NCBI RefSeq assembly: GCF_042682565.1
Contig: NZ_JBHUIC010000003.1
Length of the DNA stretch: 64,000 nt
Reading direction: 5' to 3' (one strand)
Source: Pistricoccus aurantiacus
GTDB taxonomy: Bacteria > Pseudomonadota > Gammaproteobacteria > Pseudomonadales > Halomonadaceae
Positions 35,214 through 47,692 of the stretch are shown here, one piece after another. The position numbers were made by a program, and so were the translations under genes. The first letter of the stretch is position 1. Every line of letters starts with the position of its first letter. Under the pieces are notes generated by a model. That model saw nothing but the letters and a program-made list of their open reading frames with translations, did no database searches and had not been told where the DNA came from.

Positions 35214-35236
35214 GCCGGCACCCTCCGGATGCCGGC
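35214..35236. terminator. Hairpin between convergent genes
   Basis: GCCGGCA (35214-35220) and TGCCGGC (35230-35236) form a perfect 7-bp stem with a 9-nt loop between the stops of the cell-wall hydrolase and the TerB-like gene. No T-run is present on either side, so any termination would be weak. Confidence 0.45.
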
Positions 35237-35242
35237 CTGACA

Positions 35243-36034
35243 TCAGGCCTGCTCGCTGGCATGCACTTGATGCTCCAGCTCCTTGATCATCTTCGGTTCG
35301 AGTTTGAGCGCTTCCGCCAACTGGTCCAGCCAGGCACGCTCCATGGGATTCTGCTCGTCGATCATTGCCACGCTGACCAGATAGATCTCCCGGGCCGCTT
35401 GCGGTGAGTCCGCCTGGCGGGCCAGCGCCTGGGCGTCGAGCGGTGCCTTGAACTGCTCTTCCACCCAGGCCTGCAGTTCGTCATCCGCGCCCATGGATTC
35501 GATATGCTCGGCGAGCTGGGCGCGTTCCGCGTCGTCGATATGGCCGTCCGCCCGGGCCGCCATGATCATCGCCTGCAGGATTTCCAGGCTGCGCTGTTCC
35601 TTGGCCTGGTCGCTGTCGAGTTGCTCCAGGGGGCGGCCTTCCGAAGAAGGAGCAGCCTGCTGATTTTCTTCAAGCGATACATCGGACTGCCTGGCGGGAG
35701 AGGGCTGGTCCGCCTGATAGTTCTGCCAGGCCTTCCAGGCCAGCATGCCGACCCCGGCGATGGCGCCGTACTTGATGGCCTTGCCGCCCATGCTGCGGCC
35801 CCGCTTGGATCCCATCAGCATGCCCAACGTGCCGCCGCCCAGCAGGCTCTTGACATCGAAACCGCTGCCGCCACTTTTGCTTGCGTCACTGCTTTTATTT
35901 CCCCCCAGCTGTGACGCCAGGCCCTGCAGCAACTGCTGCGGATCGAAGCCGCCACTGCCGCCGCTCTTTTGGCTACCGGACTGCACGCCTCCCGCCTGCT
36001 TCATCAGCTGCTCGAGAATTCCCTTGGCATTCAT
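35243..36034 (-). CDS. TerB-like DUF533 protein (YebE-like)
   Basis: A 263-residue protein of the DUF533/YebE group. Residues 1-60 are low-complexity Gly/Ser/Lys. A glycine-rich hydrophobic stretch (about 70-105) may be a membrane segment. Residues 130-260 form a helical TerB-type domain with acidic AARADGHIDDAERAQ. E. coli YebE is an inner-membrane envelope-stress protein of unknown mechanism. The ATG has AGGAGC 6 nt upstream. It precedes nothing co-transcribed and follows cobO by about 65 bp on the same strand. Confidence 0.87.
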   Translation of the reverse strand: MNAKGILEQLMKQAGGVQSGSQKSGGSGGFDPQQLLQGLASQLGGNKSSDASKSGGSGFDVKSLLGGGTLGMLMGSKRGRSMGGKAIKYGAIAGVGMLAWKAWQNYQADQPSPARQSDVSLEENQQAAPSSEGRPLEQLDSDQAKEQRSLEILQAMIMAARADGHIDDAERAQLAEHIESMGADDELQAWVEEQFKAPLDAQALARQADSPQAAREIYLVSVAMIDEQNPMERAWLDQLAEALKLEPKMIKELEHQVHASEQA

Positions 36035-36100
36035 GATGTTGCTCCTTGGTTGGATAACTATCCCGAAAAATAAAGTGGTCGAATTCAGTGTAGCTTCGTT

Positions 36101-36700
36101 TCAGTAATCGATACCGCGGCGCGCCTGCAGACCCGCATTGAAACCGTGCTTGGTTTCCTGCATCTCGGTGACCGTATCCGCCATGGCCACCAGATCGCGA
36201 TGGGCGTTGCGCCCGGTAACGATGACCGTCTGCTCGGGGGGGCGGTTTTTCAGCGCCCGCTTGACGGTATCGATATCCAGATAGCCGAACTTGAGCATGT
36301 AGGTGATCTCGTCGAGCACTACCAGGTAGACCGATTCGTCCGCCAGCATGCGCTCCGCTTCCCGCCAGACTTCCTGACAGGCCCGGGTGTCGCTCTCCCG
36401 GTTCTGGGTGTCCCAGGTGAAGCCGGTGGCCATGATCGCGACCTGCAGGTTTTCGTCATCGATCAGGCGCTCCCGCTCGCCGCATTCCCAGAGTCCTTTG
36501 ATGAACTGCACCACGCCGACGCGATAACCGTAGCCCAGGGCACGGGTCACGGTGCCCCAGGCAGCGGTGGTCTTGCCCTTGCCGTTGCCGGTGAAGATCA
36601 GCAGCTGGCCGCGCTGCTCCGTGGCCTGGGCGACCTTTTCATCCACGTGGCGTTTCAGCTTCTGCATGGATGTCTTGTGACGCGCGTCGCGCTCGCTCAT
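36101..36700 (-). CDS. cobO: Cob(I)yrinic acid a,c-diamide adenosyltransferase
   Basis: A 199-residue CobA/CobO/BtuR-type corrinoid adenosyltransferase, which adds the 5'-deoxyadenosyl group from ATP to cob(I)alamin or precursors. The P-loop GNGKGKTT is at residues 38-45, followed by RVGVVQFIKG and the LDEITYML motif. Length matches E. coli BtuR. The ATG follows AAAGGAG by 6 nt. No other cobalamin genes are present, so it probably serves salvage. It is upstream of the TerB-like gene on the same strand, with 66 bp between. Confidence 0.95.
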   Translation of the reverse strand: MSERDARHKTSMQKLKRHVDEKVAQATEQRGQLLIFTGNGKGKTTAAWGTVTRALGYGYRVGVVQFIKGLWECGERERLIDDENLQVAIMATGFTWDTQNRESDTRACQEVWREAERMLADESVYLVVLDEITYMLKFGYLDIDTVKRALKNRPPEQTVIVTGRNAHRDLVAMADTVTEMQETKHGFNAGLQARRGIDY

Positions 36701-36753
36701 GAAGGCTCCTTTCGAATAAAGCGTTCATCATAAGCGCCGGCACCGATGGCAAG

Positions 36754-37953
36754 CTAATTTGATTCGAACCTTAGCCGATACAGCCCGGTATCGCCGCTGT
36801 CGGAGGTGAAGTAAAGCGCGCTGTCCGGGCCGGTAGCGACGCCCACCGGGCGGGCCCAGCGCTCTCCCCGGTCGTTCTGAAAACCGCTGACGAGTTCGAT
36901 GAAGTCGCCTTTGTCCGGGCTTTCAAGACGGATACCCACCAGGCGCGGCTCGCGCTTCGAGCCGGGATCGCCATAGGCGCTACCCTGAGGGCGGGTTGCC
37001 CAGCTGCCGTGCACCGCCGCCACGCCGTCCACGGATAGCCCAAGCGAAGGCGGCAACAGGCGGGCGTTCGGCGCAAGAAACGTCAGATCCATGGGCGCGC
37101 TGCGGGCGGGCAGGGTAGCTACCGGCTCGGAAGCGTCGCTTGCCGGCCGAGGCGGCTCCGCGGAGATGCAGTCGTCCCGTTGGAATTTCCCGTCCACCCA
37201 TTGAAACCAGGGCATGCCGTGAAAGCTGCCCGGCTGGGTACGCACCAGAACTTCGCGAGGCTCCTCGAAGCCCCAGTGATCCGGGCCGTTGTTGATGGCG
37301 TACAGATCCCCTTCGTGCCAGGCAAGACCGATCGGGTTGCGCAGTCCCGTGGCGTAAGGCTGCCAAGAATTCGAGTCGCCTTCTTCGTTCAACACCATCA
37401 CGCCGCCCCTGCGATCGGCAAAGTCGTAGCTCTCATCAATGTACTGATCCGAACAGTTGCCCTGAATGCCCAAGGACAGATAAAGCCGCTCATCCGGCCC
37501 CACCGTCAGGGTGCGGGAGCTGTGCCCGCCACCGCCGGGAACCGGCGCGACTTCCTGGAAATCCTCGGTGCTGAGGGAGGCACCGGTTTGATAGGGAGCG
37601 CTCAACAGCGCGTTCGTGGTAGCCACGAACAGCCGCTCGCCGCGTCGGACGACGCTGTGAGGATAGCCGCCGATCTCCGCCAGCACTTGCGGTTCGGTAT
37701 AGGGCGGCGTGAGCCGATAGACGGTACCGGCATTGCTGCCGATGAACATCTCGTCGTCGGCGCCGATGCTGATCAGTCGGGGCTCGGAAAGATCCGCCAG
37801 CTTTTCGATGGTGGCGCCGGCGGGCGCCATCAGGGTCTGGTCGGCGCCCTGAACCCGCACGGGTTCGAGATCGAGGGAGTTTCCTTGCGCCAGGGCGACG
37901 GCGGGAACGCCGAGCAGGCAGCAAAGGCCGGGAAAGCGTTGAAGGAACGACAT
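36754..37953 (-). CDS. Periplasmic PQQ-type sugar dehydrogenase (sorbosone dehydrogenase-like)
   Basis: A 399-residue exported protein with signal peptide (about residues 1-22, cleavage after ALA) and a six-bladed beta-propeller of the soluble glucose/sorbosone dehydrogenase family, which oxidises sugars with PQQ. The recognisable family segments are GGGGHSSRTLTVGPD (about 139-153), TGLRNPIGLAWHEG and AAVHGSWATRP. The sugar substrate is unknown. It is divergent from the YedI gene, with a symmetric inverted repeat in the 89-bp gap. Confidence 0.82.
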   Translation of the reverse strand: MSFLQRFPGLCCLLGVPAVALAQGNSLDLEPVRVQGADQTLMAPAGATIEKLADLSEPRLISIGADDEMFIGSNAGTVYRLTPPYTEPQVLAEIGGYPHSVVRRGERLFVATTNALLSAPYQTGASLSTEDFQEVAPVPGGGGHSSRTLTVGPDERLYLSLGIQGNCSDQYIDESYDFADRRGGVMVLNEEGDSNSWQPYATGLRNPIGLAWHEGDLYAINNGPDHWGFEEPREVLVRTQPGSFHGMPWFQWVDGKFQRDDCISAEPPRPASDASEPVATLPARSAPMDLTFLAPNARLLPPSLGLSVDGVAAVHGSWATRPQGSAYGDPGSKREPRLVGIRLESPDKGDFIELVSGFQNDRGERWARPVGVATGPDSALYFTSDSGDTGLYRLRFESN

Positions 37954-37984
37954 GACATGGACTCCCTGATGACGCGAAATGGGT

Positions 37985-38008
37985 TGTCGAGTTTGAACTC
38001 ACTCGACA
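37985..38008. promoter_or_regulatory. Inverted repeat between sugar dehydrogenase and yedI genes
   Basis: TGTCGAG (37985-37991) and CTCGACA (38002-38008) are perfect 7-bp arms with a 10-bp AT-rich spacer, the geometry of a dimeric regulator site in a divergent promoter region. I do not recognise the motif. Confidence 0.4.
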
Positions 38009-38042
38009 TAGTGTAGACATCTCCCGCAAGAGGAAAGATTCG

Positions 38043-38981
<939 letters not shown>

Positions 38982-39049
38982 ACCCTGGCCAAGCCTTGAG
39001 GCGTTGACGACACTGAAGAAAGGACACCGGAAAACACAAGGAGGAGAAA

Positions 39050-39718
39050 ATGTCGGAACTGCCGTTCTCCGATCGCCGCGAGGCGGGCCAGGCGCTGGCG
39101 AAGCGCCTGAAGGATCATGCCAACCGCGATTCCTTGGTACTGGGACTGCCCCGGGGAGGCGTGCCGGTGGCGGCAGAGGTCGCACGGGCGCTGAATGCCT
39201 CCCTGGATGTGATGGTGGTACGCAAGCTCGGCGTGCCTGGCCATGAAGAGTTCGCCATGGGCGCCATTGCCAGCGGCGACGTGACGGTGCTGGACGAGCC
39301 GCTGATTCGCCGCCTGGGTATCACCGAGAAGCGTTTGCAGGAGGTAATCGACAAGGAGCGCCGCGAACTCGTCCGTCGGGAGCGATCCTATCGCGGCGAG
39401 CGACCTTATCCCGGATTCCAGGGGCGTCAGGTGATCCTGGTGGACGACGGCATCGCCACCGGCTCCACCATGCGCGCCGCCATTCAGGCGGTAAGGCGTC
39501 TGGGCGTCGAGTCATGCATCCTGGCGGTGCCGGTGGCCCCGCCGGATACCCTGAACGCGCTCGCCGCGGACGTGGATGAGGTGATTTGCGTGGAAGCCCC
39601 CGAGGACTTTCGCGCGGTAGGCCGGTGGTATCTGGATTTTGGCCAGACCAGCGACGAGGAAGTCAGGCAGTGTCTGGCCGAATGGTTCGAGTCGGATGAT
39701 GGTCTCGGCGCCTCATGA
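39050..39718 (+). CDS. Phosphoribosyltransferase-domain protein
   Basis: A 222-residue type I phosphoribosyltransferase-fold protein. The PRPP-binding motif VILVDDGIATGSTM is near residues 127-140, with the N-terminal GLPRGGVPVAAEVA and the RKLGVPGHEEFAMGAI segment typical of a widespread uncharacterised group. The catalytic substrate is unknown. It does not match Hpt, Apt or Upp closely. The ATG has AGGAGG 6 nt upstream. It may be co-transcribed with yedI. Confidence 0.85.
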   Translation: MSELPFSDRREAGQALAKRLKDHANRDSLVLGLPRGGVPVAAEVARALNASLDVMVVRKLGVPGHEEFAMGAIASGDVTVLDEPLIRRLGITEKRLQEVIDKERRELVRRERSYRGERPYPGFQGRQVILVDDGIATGSTMRAAIQAVRRLGVESCILAVPVAPPDTLNALAADVDEVICVEAPEDFRAVGRWYLDFGQTSDEEVRQCLAEWFESDDGLGAS

Positions 39719-39812
39719 GTGCAAAGAGCTTCCAGTGTGGACTCACTATTCCTGGCCATCTTGTCGAAACTTTCCGCGCCGTCTAGGCTCAATGAAAACA
39801 CAAGGACGTAAG

Positions 39813-39835
39813 CCATGCCGAAGGTGTTGGCATGG
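39813..39835 (+). other. Hairpin in the fdhF leader
   Basis: CCATGCC (39813-39819) and GGCATGG (39829-39835) form a perfect 7-bp stem with a 9-nt loop, 25 nt before the fdhF ATG and just before its AGGAAG ribosome binding site. It could influence translation or bind a regulator. No known riboswitch shape is recognised. Confidence 0.35.
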
Positions 39836-39860
39836 AGATTCCATCACAGGAAGTGTTGCC

Positions 39861-42826
<2,966 letters not shown>

Positions 42827-42827
<1 letters not shown>

Positions 42828-43309
42828 TGGCCAAGGCGATACGACACGAGGTGACCCCGCTCGGCGAAACGGATGCGACTCGCGAGGAGCTCGATCGCTT
42901 GCTGGACAACCTGCAGGACGCCGGAATACTGCGCCTGCTCAATGATTTCCTCGAGGCGTCGCCCCAGGTGACGAAGCTTCTGCTCGACGGCCTCAACCGA
43001 GAGGAAAGCCGTAACGCCATGCAGAATCTCATGCTGCTGCTCATGGGCCTGGGCCGCGTTCCGCCGGAGCGTTTCGCTCAGTTCACCGATGCGCTGGGCG
43101 ACGGCACGAAAGCGTTTCGCCAAGGGCAGCAGCAGGAAGAGCGCAAGGCGCCGGGTATCATCGGCGCCTACAAGCTGCTGCATGACGACGCCCTGTGGCA
43201 ACGCCTGTACCCGCTGCTGGACGCCATGAGAGGCATGGCCGATGCCTTCGATCAGCCCGCGAAAAAGCCTGCGGCCAAGCGTCACGAAAGCGAGGAGAAA
43301 ACCTCATGA
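42827..43309 (+). CDS. DUF1641 formate dehydrogenase-associated protein
   Basis: A 160-residue, largely helical acidic protein with the DUF1641 core (LLDNLQDAGILRLLNDFLEASPQ, given here as residues about 24-46, and a second helical half). Such proteins lie next to soluble formate dehydrogenases in many bacteria (B. subtilis YrhD/YjgD) and are taken as an accessory or small subunit; mechanism is unknown. The ATG shares one base with the fdhF stop (TGATG), and its own stop overlaps the fdhD start by 4 nt, so all three are translationally coupled. Confidence 0.88.
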
Positions 43310-44154
43310 CAAGCCTTTCCCAAGGAGAGGGCCGCATTGGCGGCGCGCTGGTCGACATCCTCGCGCATGAGAACGGTGGGGTCATGTCCCGGGACGATCA
43401 GGTGGCGGTGGAGGAAGCCCTGGAAATACGCCTGGCGGGGGTCGAGCCGGTGATCACCATGCGTACCCCGGGCAACGATAGGGAACTGGCCGCCGGCCTG
43501 ATGTTGAGCGAAGGCGTGGTGCGCCATCCTCGGGATTTCCAGACGCTCTGTACGCTGGTGGATCAGCCGGATGTGATTCAGATTCAGCTGCGCCGGCCAG
43601 GTGGCGAGAAGACCGCGCTGCTCGAGCGCTCGTCCCTGTCCACCAGCGCCTGCGGCGTATGCGGCAAGAAAAAGCTCAATCTGGAGTCGATGCAAGGCCT
43701 GCCGCCGCTTTCCCCGGGGCCCTGGATGACCCGAGAAAGGCTCGGCGACCTGGCGGCGCGCATGCAGGAGCACCAGGCGCTGTTCGCCTGTACCGGCGGA
43801 CTGCACGGCGCGGCGCTGTTCGACGCCCGGGGCGAGATGCTGGCGGTTCGCGAGGACGTGGGGCGCCATAACGCCCTGGACAAGCTGCTCGGCTGGGCGC
43901 TCTTGAACGATCGGCTGCCCCTCGACGATCATGCGGTCATGCTCAGCGGGCGGGTCAGTTTCGAACTGATGCAGAAATGCATCATGGCCCGGGTGCCGCT
44001 GGTCTGCGCCGTCTCCGCGCCGAGCAGCTACGCGGTACGTCTGGCGCGGGAGTTCGGTGTCACCCTGGTGGGATTTCTGCGGGCGTCGCGCTTCAACGTC
44101 TATGCCCAGGCGCAACGCATCAGCGATGCAGATAATCCATCAGGGTCAGGGTGA
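43306..44154 (+). CDS. fdhD: Formate dehydrogenase accessory sulfurtransferase FdhD
   Basis: A 282-residue FdhD, which transfers sulfur from IscS to the molybdenum cofactor before it is inserted into formate dehydrogenase. The active-site cysteines are Cys116 and Cys119 in ACGVCGKK, as in E. coli FdhD (C121/C124). Downstream motifs FTGGLHGAAL-like (here ACTGGLHGAALF) and EDVGRHNALDK are present. The ATG overlaps the DUF1641 stop (ATGA). The last 35 bp overlap the 3' end of the cytochrome oxidase subunit IV gene on the other strand. Confidence 0.95.
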   Translation: MTSLSQGEGRIGGALVDILAHENGGVMSRDDQVAVEEALEIRLAGVEPVITMRTPGNDRELAAGLMLSEGVVRHPRDFQTLCTLVDQPDVIQIQLRRPGGEKTALLERSSLSTSACGVCGKKKLNLESMQGLPPLSPGPWMTRERLGDLAARMQEHQALFACTGGLHGAALFDARGEMLAVREDVGRHNALDKLLGWALLNDRLPLDDHAVMLSGRVSFELMQKCIMARVPLVCAVSAPSSYAVRLAREFGVTLVGFLRASRFNVYAQAQRISDADNPSGSG

Positions 44155-44383
44155 TCAGAAAGGCCAGCCAGAGCACGGCGCCGGTGGCGTAGACCCGGGT
44201 CAGGCCGCGGCTGTTTCTGAGATCCATGAACAGGATGATGATCAGCAGGATCATGCACAGCGCGCAGACCCCGACCGCCACCAGGCTCCAGGGCAGCGAC
44301 AGCAGAACGACGCTGGTGACGGAGATTGCCAGCAATACCAGCAGGCAGATCCAGGTAAGAAAAAGAACGGCGACGGCACCCAT
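44120..44383 (-). CDS. Cytochrome c oxidase subunit IV-like small membrane protein
   Basis: An 87-residue protein with three hydrophobic helices (about residues 3-25, 31-52 and 64-84), the size and topology of bacterial oxidase subunit IV (prokaryotic COX4 superfamily). Its location, 30 nt after subunit III at the end of the respiratory operon, supports the call; the sequence alone is weakly diagnostic. Its 3' end overlaps fdhD on the opposite strand by 35 bp. Confidence 0.75.
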   Translation of the reverse strand: MGAVAVLFLTWICLLVLLAISVTSVVLLSLPWSLVAVGVCALCMILLIIILFMDLRNSRGLTRVYATGAVLWLAFLITLTLMDYLHR

Positions 44384-44413
44384 GGACGACTCCCTGTTTC
44401 TCCAGCTATTTCG

Positions 44414-45091
44414 TCAGACCCGCAACAGATACAGCAGGGAAAAGACGATTACCCATATCACATCGACGAAGGCCCAGTAGAGCCCGCTGATCTGCACCTG
44501 GCGAGCGATGCGCGGCGGGTCCCGCCAGCGCCAGGCGAGCACGGCGATCACGCTCAGCACCCCGAGGCCGATCAGCATGTGCACCGCATGCAGTCCGGTC
44601 ATCACGAAATAAAAATTGAAGAACAGCTGGGCACGGTCCGGCTGGTTGCCGGGATAGTCGAAGGTCAGCCCCAGCACCGGCATCAGCTGTTCCTGGTATT
44701 CCTTGTACCACTCGAAGCCCTTGATCCCGATAAAGAGCGCGCCGATGGCGATGGTGGCGATCAGCAGCCAGAACGTCGCCCTGTGCCGCGCCGCCTTGGA
44801 CAGCTGTTCCGTCAAGGCCATGGTCAGGCCGCTGGTCAGCAGCAGGGCGGTATTCAGGGTGCCGAGCTTGAGGTCGAGATGGCTCGCCGCCTCGGCGAAG
44901 GCATCCGCGTAGATGACCCGGTAGGTGATGAAAGCGCCGAAGGTTCCGCCGAACAGCAGCAGTTCCGTTCCCAGGAACATCCACATGCCCATGCGATTCG
45001 CCTGGCGCTGCTGTTCCATGGCCTCGAATTGCTCGGCCACCGGGCCCTGATCACCCAAAGGGGGCGGTGTTGTCTTGGTCGCGGTAGGCAT
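44414..45091 (-). CDS. ctaE: caa3-type cytochrome c oxidase subunit III
   Basis: A 225-residue heme-copper oxidase subunit III with five hydrophobic helices. NRMGMWMFLGTELLLFGG (about residues 32-49) is the family start, with the conserved glutamate, and FVMTGLHAVHMLIGLG follows near residue 165. The ATG at 45091 has GGAG 7 nt upstream and lies 41 nt inside the subunit I gene. A downstream ATG at 45019 would remove the Pro/Thr-rich N-terminus but has no better signal. Confidence 0.92.
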   Translation of the reverse strand: MPTATKTTPPPLGDQGPVAEQFEAMEQQRQANRMGMWMFLGTELLLFGGTFGAFITYRVIYADAFAEAASHLDLKLGTLNTALLLTSGLTMALTEQLSKAARHRATFWLLIATIAIGALFIGIKGFEWYKEYQEQLMPVLGLTFDYPGNQPDRAQLFFNFYFVMTGLHAVHMLIGLGVLSVIAVLAWRWRDPPRIARQVQISGLYWAFVDVIWVIVFSLLYLLRV

Positions 45092-46682
45092 AGGGTGGCT
45101 CCGTCACCGTGGGAATCTGCACGAAGTTGTGTTTTGGCGGAGGTGAGCTGGTCTGCCATTCCAGACCGGTGGCCCCCCAGGGGTTGGCCCCGGCGGGCTT
45201 GCCCTTGAACAACGACCAGGTCAGATACACCAGCGGCAGCAGATAGCCGATGGCCAGCACCCCGGCCCCCAGGGAAGACATCACGTTGAGCAGTTGAAAA
45301 TCCTCCGGGTATTCGTGATAGCGCCGGGGCATGCCTTGATAGCCGAGAATGAACTGAGGAAAGAAGGTCAGATTGAAACCGATGAACAGGGCCAGGGCGG
45401 CGACCTTCGACCAGATTTCCGAATACATCTTGCCGGTCATCTTCGGCCACCAGAAATGCACCCCGCCCAGGTAGGCGGTGACCATGCCGCCTACCATGAC
45501 GTAATGAAAATGCGCCACCACGAAGTAGGTATCGTGAACGTGCACATCGATGGCCATGGCCGCCACGATGATGCCGGTCAGGCCGCCGATGGTGAATAGA
45601 CCGATGAAGGAAAAGGCATACAGCATCGGCGCGGTGAGCAGGATGCGTCCGCGATAAAGGGTCGCGGTCCAGTTGAAGGTCTTGATGGCCGAAGGCAGCG
45701 CCACCAGAAAGGAAAACAGCGAGAACATGATGCCGGCGTACATGCTCTGGCCGGCGACGAACATGTGATGCCCCCAGACCAGAAAGCCGAACAGGGCGAT
45801 CGCCATCACCGAAATGACCATGCCCTTGTAGCTGAACAGACGGTTGCGGGAGAAGCAGGAGATGAGTTCCGAGACGACGCCCATCCCCGGCAGGATCATG
45901 ATGTATACCGCCGGATGGGAATAGAACCAGAACAGATGTTGGAACAGGATGGGATCCCCGCCCAGGGCCGGATCGAAGATGCCGATGCCGAAGATCCGCT
46001 CAACGGCGATCAGCAGCAGGGTGATGGACAGCACCGGGGTGGCCAGGATCATGATCAGGCTGGTGGCGTAGGTGGCCCAGGCAAACAGCGGCAGGCGCAT
46101 CCAGGTCAGCCCCGGGGCGCGCATCTTGTGCAGGGTGACCATGAAGTTGATGCCGGTGAGAATCGTCGAGAAGCCCACCACGAATACCCCGGTGGCCGCC
46201 GCCAGCACCGCCGTGTTGGTGAACAGGGTGGAGTAGGGGGTATAGAAGGTCCAGCCGGTATCCACCGCGCCGAGCAGTACCGTGAGCACCACGAACAGGG
46301 CGCCGATGGTATAAATATACCAGGACAGCAGGTTGAGCCGGGGAAAGGCCAGGTCCCGGGCGCCGACCATCAAGGGGATCAGGAAGTTGCCCAGGGTGTT
46401 GGGAATCGAGGGAATCAGGAAGAACCATACCATGATGATGCCATGCATCGAGAACATCTCGTTGTAGGTATCCGGACTGAGCAGGTCCCCTCGGGGGGTG
46501 ATCAGTTCCAGGCGGATCAGCAGGGCGGCGATGCCGCCAAGGAAGAAGAAGAAGGTGATGGAGGCGAAATACAGCCAGCCGATGCGCTTGTGGTCCGTGG
46601 TCAGGAGCCAGTCTCGCAGGCGGAAGCCGCTGCTCAGGTAGTGATCCCGGGGCCAGCGTTGGTCAAGGGTAATGGTGCTCAT
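45051..46682 (-). CDS. ctaD: caa3-type cytochrome c oxidase subunit I, A2 type
   Basis: A 543-residue heme-copper oxidase catalytic subunit with about 12-13 helices. The heme a ligand His80 is in FSMHGIIM, and the CuB ligands are His256 and His305/His306 (GHHMF). The helix VI motif is YSHPAVY (254-260): the D-channel glutamate of A1 enzymes is replaced and the Tyr-Ser pair of A2-type oxidases is present, with the cross-linked Tyr260 retained. The heme histidine pair is in AHFHYVMVGG. It reduces oxygen to water and pumps protons. It overlaps subunit II by 4 nt and subunit III by 41 nt. Confidence 0.96.
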   Translation of the reverse strand: MSTITLDQRWPRDHYLSSGFRLRDWLLTTDHKRIGWLYFASITFFFFLGGIAALLIRLELITPRGDLLSPDTYNEMFSMHGIIMVWFFLIPSIPNTLGNFLIPLMVGARDLAFPRLNLLSWYIYTIGALFVVLTVLLGAVDTGWTFYTPYSTLFTNTAVLAAATGVFVVGFSTILTGINFMVTLHKMRAPGLTWMRLPLFAWATYATSLIMILATPVLSITLLLIAVERIFGIGIFDPALGGDPILFQHLFWFYSHPAVYIMILPGMGVVSELISCFSRNRLFSYKGMVISVMAIALFGFLVWGHHMFVAGQSMYAGIMFSLFSFLVALPSAIKTFNWTATLYRGRILLTAPMLYAFSFIGLFTIGGLTGIIVAAMAIDVHVHDTYFVVAHFHYVMVGGMVTAYLGGVHFWWPKMTGKMYSEIWSKVAALALFIGFNLTFFPQFILGYQGMPRRYHEYPEDFQLLNVMSSLGAGVLAIGYLLPLVYLTWSLFKGKPAGANPWGATGLEWQTSSPPPKHNFVQIPTVTEPPYAYRDQDNTAPFG

Positions 46683-47692
46683 GGAGCGTCTCCTTGGGTC
46701 ATGGCGGCGGGATTGAGTGCCTGGTCTTCCGGCTGCAGGGATTTCAGATACGCGATGATTTGCAGGATCTCGCCTTCGCTGATCTGTCCGGAATAGCTTG
46801 GCATGATCGGCGCGAAGCCGGCGACCACGTGCTTCTGCGGCTGCAGGATGGAATCCCGCAGGTAGGCTTCATCCGCCATTACCGTGCCGCCGCTGGCCAG
46901 GGGTACCGGGCGGCCGTAGACTCCGGCGAGACTCGGGGCTCGTACGTCGGACTTGCCTAGATGGCAGCCGCTGCAGCCGTAGCTGCGAAACAGGCTGGCT
47001 CCCTGGACTTCCGGCGCCACCTGCTCGCCCTGATCCCCCAGCCAGCGCTCATAGTCCGCGGGCTGCATGGCGACGATCTTGCCGCGCATGCGGGAATGAT
47101 AGCTGCCGCAGTATTCCGCGCAGAACAGCCGGTATTCTCCGGGCTTGGTGGCCTCGAACCATACCTTGCGGTAGGTGCCCGGCACCGCATCGTGCTTGAC
47201 GCGAAAATCCGGCACGTAGAAGCTGTGTATGACGTCTTCCGAGGTCAGGCGCAGCTCCACGGTTTCCCCCACCGGCACGTGCAGGGTGTTGATCTCCCGC
47301 ACCCCCTCCGGATGCTGTACCTTCCACATCCACTGCTTGCCCACCACGTTGATGGTCATGGCCGCTTCCGGGCCACGATAGATATCGAGATACAGATGCG
47401 TCGACCAGGCGAATATGCCCATGAAGATCACGAACATGGCCCCCAGCACGCTGAGCTCGATCCGATGGCTGCTTTTGGCGCTGGGCAGCTTTTCCCGCGG
47501 CTTCTGACGATCCGCATGGTAACGATAACTGAAGAATACGATCAGTCCGAATACCAGCAGGGTCATGAAACCGCACACCACCACCAGGCCGATGAAGAAC
47601 AGATCCAGCTCCCCCGCGTAGCTGGACGCCTGCTCCGGAAAGAATTTCAGCCCTTCCTGGATATCCGGTAGATAGCCGTGTTCCGCACTCAT
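46679..47692 (-). CDS. ctaC: caa3-type cytochrome c oxidase subunit II with fused cytochrome c
   Basis: A 337-residue subunit II: two N-terminal membrane helices (about residues 28-55 and 75-98), a cupredoxin CuA domain with the ligand loop CAEYCGSYHSRM (about residues 195-206) and a C-terminal cytochrome c domain with CSGCH and the distal Met in PIMPSY. The fused cytochrome defines the caa3 class and lets complex III donate electrons directly. The ATG at 47692 follows AGGAGG by 8 nt and overlaps the SCO stop (ATGA). Confidence 0.95.
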   Translation of the reverse strand: MSAEHGYLPDIQEGLKFFPEQASSYAGELDLFFIGLVVVCGFMTLLVFGLIVFFSYRYHADRQKPREKLPSAKSSHRIELSVLGAMFVIFMGIFAWSTHLYLDIYRGPEAAMTINVVGKQWMWKVQHPEGVREINTLHVPVGETVELRLTSEDVIHSFYVPDFRVKHDAVPGTYRKVWFEATKPGEYRLFCAEYCGSYHSRMRGKIVAMQPADYERWLGDQGEQVAPEVQGASLFRSYGCSGCHLGKSDVRAPSLAGVYGRPVPLASGGTVMADEAYLRDSILQPQKHVVAGFAPIMPSYSGQISEGEILQIIAYLKSLQPEDQALNPAAMTQGDAP

